From Candidatus Adiutrix sp. (GTDB lineage: Bacteria > Desulfobacterota > Desulfarculia > Adiutricales > Adiutricaceae), in NCBI GenBank assembly GCA_031283395.1, contig JAITBV010000208.1, positions 1 to 5,970 of the forward strand: 5,970 nt of DNA. The letters run 5' to 3'. Positions 4,354 through 5,970 of the stretch are shown piece after piece. Position 1 is the first letter of the stretch, and every line of letters begins with the position of its first letter. The position numbers and the translations under genes were made by a program. The notes under the pieces were generated by a model. The model saw nothing but the letters and a program-made list of their open reading frames with translations. It was not told the DNA's origin and made no database searches.

Positions 4354-5970
4354 TCAGATTTTAACAAGTTTAGCATATTGGATTATAACATTTTTTTTGC
4401 CGAAAAGGTCAAAATCTATGATCGCCCGGGGGCCCAGGATCTCGGCCACCCGGCCGGCGCCGTACACAGGATGGCTCACCCTCTGTCCGGTCTGAAGGTC
4501 GGTCAAAAAATCCTTTCGGGGGAGGGCGGGGCGGGGGGCTGCGGCCGGCGCGGCGGAGCCCGGATCAGGCCGGGACGAGAAAGGGTACGAGCCTTCATTT
4601 AGGCCGAATTTCAAGCCGACCAGGCCGGCTTCGGCCAGAAAGCGGCTGGGGGCGGCCGTGGCGCCGGACCAGCGATCGATGGTCCCCAGGGGCAGCATGA
4701 TGCATAAGAGGTCTTCGGCCCGGGTCACGGCCACATACATCAGGCGGCGTTCCTCTTCCAGTTCAGCCTCGGTGCGGGCCGCATAGACCGGGGGGAAGCG
4801 GCCTTCCACGGCCGACAGGAGGAATACCGCTTTCCATTCCAGGCCCTTGGCCGAGTGGATGGTGGACAGGGTCAGGGTCTCCTTTTTTTCCTCCGGGGCC
4901 ACCCGTGTCTGATTGGGCGGGTCCAAAGTCAGTTCATCGAGGAAGAGGCGCAGGTCGTCCCGTTCCCCGGACATGCGCATTAGTTCCCGGAGATCGCCCT
5001 GCCGGTCCGGCCAGTCGTCGGGATACAGGTCCCGCAACCGGGGCAGGTAGAATTCGGCCACGGCCTGGGTCTGGTCGGCCAGGTCCAGGCCCTCCGGGGC
5101 GATCCGCTTCAAAAGCTCGGCCAGAGGGGCCAGAGCCTTCCTGATCCGGCCGCTTACCGGGGCGGAAGCCAAATCCAGGAGCCGGTCCCTCCGCCCATCC
5201 AGCCAGGCCGCGGCCTCGTCTGCCCCCTTGAGCCCCACCCCCTCCATCAGGGTCAGCACCCGGCGCAGGGCCAGGCCGTCGGCCGGGTTGGCCGTCAAGC
5301 GCAAAAAAGCCAGAAAATCCTTGATATGGGCCGCTTCCAGGAATTTGCGTCCGCCGTATTTAGTGTAGGGCAGGCCGCGGCGCACCAGTTCCACTTCCAG
5401 GTCAAAGGAGTGGGCTGAAGCCCGGAAGAGCACGGCGATATCCCGCAGAGCCAGGCCTTCGGCCAGAAGTTCTTCAATGCGGGCGGCGACAAAGCCGGCT
5501 TCATCGGCCAGGTCCCTGGCGGGCTTGAGTTCCGGGGCCGGGCCGGGGCCGCGCACGGCCACCAGGGTCTTGTCGTAGCGTTCCCGGGCCCGAGCGATGA
5601 GGTGATTGGCCAGGGCCACGATGGGCTCCCGGCTGCGGTAGTTTTCTTCCAGCTTCATTATTTCGGCGCCGGGGAAGATTTTGGGAAAATCCATGATGTT
5701 TCTGAAGCTGGCGCCCCGAAAGGCGTATATGGATTGGGCCTCGTCGCCCACAGCCGTGACCCGTTGGTGGTCCCGACCCAACAGGTGGGTCAGGCGGGCC
5801 TGGACCGGGTTGGTATCCTGGTATTCATCCACCAGGATATAGTCGTAGCGGCCGGCCAGGCGGTGGCGGAGGTCTTCATGTTCCCGCAGCACGGTCTCCA
5901 GGCCCGCCAGGAGGTCGTCGAAATCCATCAGGGCGTTTTTGAGTTTCTGTTCCCGGTATTCCAGGGCGAT
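4354..5970 (-). CDS. UvrD/PcrA-type superfamily 1 DNA helicase, C-terminal part
   Basis: This is an ATP-driven 3'-5' DNA helicase of the UvrD/PcrA/Rep group, acting in repair, replication restart or removal of proteins from DNA. The window holds 538 codons. The reading frame stays open to the right edge, so the ATG at 5928 inside MDFDDLL is not the start. The N-terminal region with the Q motif, the Walker A loop and motif Ia lies outside. Seen directly, numbering from the edge: MDFDDLL (15-21), motif II ILVDEYQDTN (45-54), motif III VGDEAQSIYAFRGA (74-87), motif IV EENYRSR (108-114), motif V TIHSAKGLEW (370-379), motif VI EERRLMYVAVTRAEDLL (406-422). A Pro/Ala-rich linker (about 465-486) leads to a C-terminal Tudor-like segment, GQRVSHPVYGAGRV (495-508) through the YAKLVKI end, like the RNA-polymerase-binding tail of PcrA/UvrD. 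Motif III has DEAQ where the classic proteins have DDDQ. Catalytic motifs are otherwise intact. I leave the symbol empty because uvrD, pcrA and rep cannot be separated without the rest. Confidence 0.94.
   Translation of the reverse strand: MALEYREQKLKNALMDFDDLLAGLETVLREHEDLRHRLAGRYDYILVDEYQDTNPVQARLTHLLGRDHQRVTAVGDEAQSIYAFRGASFRNIMDFPKIFPGAEIMKLEENYRSREPIVALANHLIARARERYDKTLVAVRGPGPAPELKPARDLADEAGFVAARIEELLAEGLALRDIAVLFRASAHSFDLEVELVRRGLPYTKYGGRKFLEAAHIKDFLAFLRLTANPADGLALRRVLTLMEGVGLKGADEAAAWLDGRRDRLLDLASAPVSGRIRKALAPLAELLKRIAPEGLDLADQTQAVAEFYLPRLRDLYPDDWPDRQGDLRELMRMSGERDDLRLFLDELTLDPPNQTRVAPEEKKETLTLSTIHSAKGLEWKAVFLLSAVEGRFPPVYAARTEAELEEERRLMYVAVTRAEDLLCIMLPLGTIDRWSGATAAPSRFLAEAGLVGLKFGLNEGSYPFSSRPDPGSAAPAAAPRPALPRKDFLTDLQTGQRVSHPVYGAGRVAEILGPRAIIDFDLFGKKNVIIQYAKLVKI
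4518..4538 (+). other. G-quadruplex-type motif in the helicase linker
   Basis: The plus strand, which is the template for the helicase gene, carries four G runs of 5, 3, 4 and 6 separated by single bases (A, C, C). This fits the canonical intramolecular quadruplex pattern with the shortest loops, generally the most stable class. It coincides with Ala/Pro codons of the flexible linker before the Tudor-like tail. Folding and any effect are inferred, not shown. GC-rich proline/alanine coding could produce it by chance. Confidence 0.5.

Noticed and set aside
4354..4400. AT-rich patch with a T8 run on the plus strand as a possible terminator.
   Set aside because: No GC-rich hairpin precedes the T run on the plus strand, no plus-strand gene ends here, and the minus strand shows a run of A, not T. 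The patch encodes the Lys/Ile/Asn-rich helicase tail.
1..5970. Very frequent GGCCAGG on the plus strand with few reverse copies, resembling an oriented chromosome motif.
   Set aside because: All genes lie on the minus strand and the reverse reads CTGGCC, the preferred Leu-Ala codons, so coding bias explains the skew.

Overview
This window is a compact, GC-rich stretch of bacterial chromosome in which every supported gene lies on the minus strand. Read in transcription order (right to left), they are: a UvrD/PcrA-type superfamily 1 helicase missing its N-terminal part, which lies beyond the right edge; folC (folylpolyglutamate/dihydrofolate synthase); lptD (outer-membrane LPS assembly barrel); a small YdcH-like DUF465 protein; and the first 103 codons of the acetolactate synthase large subunit (ilvB type), which runs off the left edge.

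LptD implies a diderm organism that makes LPS. The high GC, the single-disulfide style of LptD, the helicase motif III variant (GDEAQS with an FRGA tail) and the IDI-type motif after GYPG in the acetolactate synthase recall delta-proteobacteria in the broad sense (Desulfobacterota and relatives). That placement is an inference from general resemblance. No rRNA or other reliable taxonomic marker is present.

The gaps are tiny: 18 bases between helicase and folC, none between folC and lptD, 16 between lptD and the DUF465 gene (using the ATG at 536), and 5 between that gene and ilvB. I see no convincing promoter, terminator, tRNA, CRISPR array, mobile element or attachment site. No stretch over 300 bases lacks a gene. 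The simplest reading is one polycistronic unit, with several genes probably translated by coupling or reinitiation. The products serve unrelated jobs (DNA repair, folate, envelope assembly, branched-chain amino acids), so the cluster looks like a housekeeping run, not a dedicated system.

I did not find a novel biological system here. The points worth a second look are local: a folC stop abutting an in-frame lptD TTG start, an LptD with only two cysteines, two G-quadruplex-type motifs on the template strand, homopolymer runs of 8 in three genes, a small Trp/Pro repeat insertion in FolC, and acetolactate synthase placed with no room for a leader.
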